Source: CAYRMV01 sp964425255
GTDB lineage: Bacteria > Bacteroidota > Bacteroidia > Flavobacteriales_D > Crocinitomicaceae
NCBI GenBank assembly: GCA_964425255.1
Contig: CAYRMV010000113.1
Location: forward strand, 1-10,310
Length of the DNA: 10,310 nucleotides
Direction: 5' to 3'
The notes under the pieces were generated by a model. The model was not told where the DNA came from. It worked only from the letters and a program-made list of their open reading frames with translations, and ran no database searches. Each line of letters begins with the position of its first letter. Within the stretch, counting starts at the first letter, position 1. The position numbers were made by a program, and so were the translations under genes. Shown piece after piece: positions 7,922 through 10,310 of the stretch.

Positions 7922-8500
7922 ATGAAAACAGTAGATTTAGTAGCGGAACTGAGAAAAATTACACTAGCAAACAGCGAATTGGTTTCAAAAAAAATCGCGC
8001 GTCTGTCAGAATCTCAAAAAGCATGGAAACTCAATGAGACGACTTGGTCTATTAATGAGATTTTTGCTCACTTAAATGAGTTTGCTGTTTTTTATCACGA
8101 TGCATTTCGAAATAAAATAGCTTCGACAAAATTTCGGGAACCCAAAGAGATTTTTGTTTCATCTCCCTTAGGGAAATCTGCTTGGAGCTCAATGAAACTA
8201 GGGAATCTCCGAAATGTCAAACGCAAATTCAAAGCGAATCGCTTATACAATCCAACCCTAAACAAAACTTTAGTAAAGGGAAATGATGATCAACAATTTT
8301 TGGTTTATCAACATGAACTTCTTCAGTTGATCGAAGATTCAAAATCGGTAAACATCCGCAAAGCGAAAGTAGCAACTTCATTAAGTAAAATTGTCCGATT
8401 GCGTTTAGGAGATGCTTTTTTGTTTGTTGTTTACCACAACGAAAGACATATCCAGCAAGCAATCAATATCATTAATCACCGCGGATTTCCACAAAAATGA
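7922..8500 (+). CDS. DinB-superfamily protein (putative metal-binding four-helix bundle)
   Basis: This 192-residue protein matches the DinB/YfiT-like fold in outline. The helix motif WKLNETTWSINEIFAHLNEF provides His50, and the C-terminal YHNERHIQQAINII provides His172 and His176. These are the three histidines that normally hold a divalent metal in this family. Between them, around residues 85-125, is a strongly basic segment (for example RNVKRKFKANRL). There is no signal peptide, so it should be cytoplasmic. Characterised relatives include thiol transferases acting with bacillithiol or similar cofactors, but many members have no known activity and the substrate here cannot be read from the sequence. 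Its stop codon overlaps the start of the next gene by four bases (ATGA), implying translational coupling with the NlpC/P60 peptidase. Confidence 0.85.
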   Translation: MKTVDLVAELRKITLANSELVSKKIARLSESQKAWKLNETTWSINEIFAHLNEFAVFYHDAFRNKIASTKFREPKEIFVSSPLGKSAWSSMKLGNLRNVKRKFKANRLYNPTLNKTLVKGNDDQQFLVYQHELLQLIEDSKSVNIRKAKVATSLSKIVRLRLGDAFLFVVYHNERHIQQAINIINHRGFPQK

Positions 8501-9252
8501 AGATAGGAAACTTAGTGTATTGCAAAGCAGCAATTTCTCCACTTCGTCAGGAGGCAAGTGATCGATCTGAAATGGTGTCACAAATCGTTTTTGGAGAAAT
8601 CATCCAAATTCTTGAAACTCAATTCCCATGGATTCTTGTTGAAACACAGTTGGATGGCTACACCGGTTGGTGTGATTGGAAACAGTTTCAAGTTATTTCT
8701 CCCAAAGAAGCAAAACGATGGATGGATGGATTACAAATCCAAGCAAACTTATTGGTTGAATTGAATACACCTTGGGGAAATCAATGGGTTTCTCGAGGTT
8801 CCTATTTTCCTGATTCACGGACGTTTCATATTGGAAACGATGAATTTGAAGTGAAACAAGTACTTGGTGATAAACCACTTTTACAGATTGATTCCTTGGC
8901 AAAGTCTTATTTGAATGCGCCGTATTTGTGGGGAGGAAAAACTATTTTTGGCATTGATTGTTCTGGTTTTACTCAACAAGTTTTTCGATTTTTAGACATC
9001 AACATGCCAAGAGATGCTTATCAACAAGCGGAATTGGGACAAACAATTGACTGGGAAGATCGACAAACGGGAGATTTGGCATTTTTCATCAATTCAAATC
9101 AAAAAATCCATCATGTTGGAATTTTATTGAATGATTCTAATATAATTCATGCCAGTGGATGCGTTCGAATAGATGAATTCACACAAAAAGGAATTTACAA
9201 CCGTGATTTGGAACAACAAACTCACGAACTTTACATGCTGAAAAGATTATAA
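8497..9252 (+). CDS. YkfC-like NlpC/P60 peptidase with N-terminal SH3 domains (gamma-D-glutamyl-L-diamino acid endopeptidase)
   Basis: The 251-residue protein begins with a bacterial SH3 domain (~3-66, with VSQIVFGEIIQILE and GYTGWCDW), then a second SH3-like segment (~80-125). The C-terminal NlpC/P60 domain (~132-251) has the catalytic triad Cys155 (GIDCSGF), His206 (HHVGIL) and His218 (IIHASG), plus Tyr143 in APYLWGG. Spacing of Tyr, Cys and the two His agrees with what I recall of the YkfC subfamily, which cleaves the D-Glu-diamino acid bond of free murein peptides with an N-terminal L-Ala. There is no signal peptide, fitting intracellular peptide recycling rather than wall remodelling. 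It is shorter than the Bacillus enzyme (about 330 residues). The start is fixed by the 4-base overlap with the DinB-like gene and by the SH3 domain beginning at once. Confidence 0.9.
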   Translation: MKIGNLVYCKAAISPLRQEASDRSEMVSQIVFGEIIQILETQFPWILVETQLDGYTGWCDWKQFQVISPKEAKRWMDGLQIQANLLVELNTPWGNQWVSRGSYFPDSRTFHIGNDEFEVKQVLGDKPLLQIDSLAKSYLNAPYLWGGKTIFGIDCSGFTQQVFRFLDINMPRDAYQQAELGQTIDWEDRQTGDLAFFINSNQKIHHVGILLNDSNIIHASGCVRIDEFTQKGIYNRDLEQQTHELYMLKRL

Positions 9253-9255
9253 ACT

Positions 9256-9263
9256 TATATTTG
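9256..9263 (+). promoter_or_regulatory. Candidate -7 promoter element before the SDR gene and glyA
   Basis: TATATTTG matches TAnnTTTG exactly and sits in the 30-base gap after the peptidase stop codon. The implied start of transcription, near 9269, leaves a leader of about 13 bases to the ATG at 9283. No TTG lies at the right -33 distance (only TTTA at 9230-9233), so the call rests on the -7 box and position. Confidence 0.35.
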
Positions 9264-9282
9264 TCACACAATATCACTAATT

Positions 9283-10209
9283 ATGCGCATATTAATCACT
9301 GGGGGAGCAGGATTTATCGGAAGTAACTTAGCAAAAAGACTTGTTAATGATGGACATGAAGTAATCGTGCTTGATTCGCTTTTGAGAGGAAATAAATTGG
9401 ACAAGGAAACGTATGCAAAAATTACGTTTATCAAAGGAGATGTTCGCGATGCTGAAATTGTTGAACATGCTTCCAAAGGATGTGATTTGATTTTTCATTT
9501 CGCAGCTGTTTTGGGTGTCGATATAGTCGCAGATAATCCTGTTGACACCTTGGATGTGGAAGTGTTTGGTACACGCAATGTGGTAAATGCTGCTCAAATA
9601 AACAACATCAAAAAAATCATGTATGCCTCAACTAGTGGTATTTATGGTCATTCTGCTATTGGAAGTTCTTCGTTAACAGAAGAAGTGTTGGTTGATCCAA
9701 GAACATCGTATGCGATGGCAAAACGATATAACGAGATTTACTTGGCATCTCACCACGAAGAACGAGGATTGGACGTGGTTTCGTTGCGTTTTTTCAATGT
9801 ATATGGACACAATCAAGACAATCGAATGGTTGTTCCTCGCTTTTTTGAACAAGCAATGAGTCAGGAGGACATTACTGTTTTTGGAACGGGTAAACAAACC
9901 CGCGATTTTACATACATTGACGATACAATTGAAGCCTGTGTTCGATTAATGAGTGTAACAGGTTCTCACATTGTTAATATCGCGAACGAAGAGGAATGGA
10001 CAATTCAAGATTTAGCGAATGAAATCAAAGAAATCACCCAATCCAAATCTGACATCAAATACATCGAAGCTCCCAAAAAGCGATACGATTATGAAGTAGA
10101 AAGAAGAGTTGGAAGTAGTCATAAACTCAGATCGCTAACGGATTATAAACCAATAACAACCTTGTCAGAAGGGTTGAAAAAAATACACCAAGAAAATTAC
10201 GGAAAATAA
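9283..10209 (+). CDS. NAD-dependent sugar-nucleotide epimerase/dehydratase (extended SDR family)
   Basis: The 308-residue protein is a complete extended short-chain dehydrogenase. The Rossmann motif ITGGAGFIGSNL gives Gly7, Gly10 and Gly13, and Asp31 at the end of the second strand suits NAD(H) over NADP(H). GDVRD at ~52-56 and HFAAVLGV at ~72-79 are typical cofactor-site loops. Catalytic residues are Ser116-Thr117-Ser118 in YASTSGIYG and the YxxxK pair Tyr143/Lys147 (SYAMAKRYNE). The substrate half includes RFFNVYGHNQDNRMVVPRFF and GTGKQTRDFTYIDD, as in UDP-glucose 4-epimerase and UDP-glucuronate decarboxylase relatives acting on nucleotide sugars. The exact substrate cannot be decided from the sequence. 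The enzyme should be cytoplasmic and may supply precursors for surface glycans. Its stop is one base before the glyA start, so the two are probably co-transcribed. Confidence 0.92.
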   Translation: MRILITGGAGFIGSNLAKRLVNDGHEVIVLDSLLRGNKLDKETYAKITFIKGDVRDAEIVEHASKGCDLIFHFAAVLGVDIVADNPVDTLDVEVFGTRNVVNAAQINNIKKIMYASTSGIYGHSAIGSSSLTEEVLVDPRTSYAMAKRYNEIYLASHHEERGLDVVSLRFFNVYGHNQDNRMVVPRFFEQAMSQEDITVFGTGKQTRDFTYIDDTIEACVRLMSVTGSHIVNIANEEEWTIQDLANEIKEITQSKSDIKYIEAPKKRYDYEVERRVGSSHKLRSLTDYKPITTLSEGLKKIHQENYGK

Positions 10210-10210
10210 A

Positions 10211-10310
10211 ATGAAAGATCAGGAAATTTTCGCTTTAATTGAAGCCGAGAAAAACAGACAATTGCATGGAGTTGAATTGATTGCTTCGGAAAACTTTGTA
10301 AGTGAACAAG
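10211..10310 (+). CDS. glyA: Serine hydroxymethyltransferase, first 33 codons (cut by window edge)
   Basis: The frame opens with ATG one base after the SDR stop codon and stays open to the window end. The peptide contains IEAEKNRQLHGVELIASENF followed by VSEQ. The block ELIASENF is the near-invariant N-terminal signature of serine hydroxymethyltransferase, the PLP enzyme that interconverts serine and glycine while loading one-carbon units onto tetrahydrofolate in the cytoplasm. The catalytic lysine and most of the enzyme (normally about 420 residues) lie outside the window. No separate promoter or Shine-Dalgarno site is visible; the A-rich GGAAAATAAA before the ATG is compatible with coupled translation. 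Confidence 0.93.
   Translation, partial: MKDQEIFALIEAEKNRQLHGVELIASENFVSEQ

Noticed and set aside
8497..9252. Reading the NlpC/P60 protein as a secreted cell-wall hydrolase or phage endolysin
   Set aside because: There is no signal peptide, the SH3 domain starts at the N-terminus, the catalytic spacing fits the YkfC recycling type, and no phage genes are nearby.
9264..9897. Antisense open frames of 70-89 codons within the SDR gene
   Set aside because: They lie opposite a full-length SDR with intact catalytic motifs, show no recognisable domains and have no promoter or ribosome-site support.

Overview
The window looks like ordinary chromosomal DNA of a Bacteroidota bacterium, most likely a flavobacterial lineage such as the Fluviicola/Crocinitomicaceae group; the lineage is inferred, not proven. 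Supporting signs are the AT-rich composition, a very large secreted protein of the kind exported by type IX secretion, a TPR-containing sensor kinase paired with a LuxR-type regulator, promoter-like TAnnTTTG boxes (the Bacteroidota -7 element) and few Shine-Dalgarno sequences. Genes are tightly packed: no stretch above 300 bases lacks a gene, and I see no tRNA, rRNA, CRISPR array, insertion sequence or phage gene.

Layout. Positions 1-2197 (minus) hold the N-terminal 732 codons of a secreted beta-propeller/Ig-type surface protein that runs off the left edge. Upstream of it, also on minus, is a two-gene signalling operon: a TPR/HisKA_3 sensor kinase (5002-2993) followed by its NarL/LuxR-type response regulator (2968-2297). 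A short GC-rich hairpin lies between the regulator and the secreted protein. From the 118-bp divergent spacer at 5003-5120 everything turns to the plus strand: a six-helix membrane HisKA_2 kinase (5121-6368), a beta-CASP metallo-beta-lactamase-fold RNase (6436-7833), a DinB-superfamily protein overlapping by 4 bp a YkfC-like NlpC/P60 murein peptidase (7922-9252), and an extended SDR sugar-nucleotide epimerase/dehydratase (9283-10209). The last is followed after one base by the start of glyA, serine hydroxymethyltransferase, cut by the right edge.

How the genes relate. The clear functional unit is the kinase-regulator operon on the minus strand. The divergent HisKA_2 kinase has no regulator of its own in the window, so it may be an orphan or share a partner. 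The plus-strand genes cover RNA processing, probable thiol/metal chemistry, murein-peptide recycling, sugar-nucleotide metabolism and one-carbon metabolism. They look like housekeeping neighbours rather than one pathway. I did not find convincing evidence of a new biological system; the findings are modest points about gene arrangement, possible control sites and a variant ATP-binding motif.
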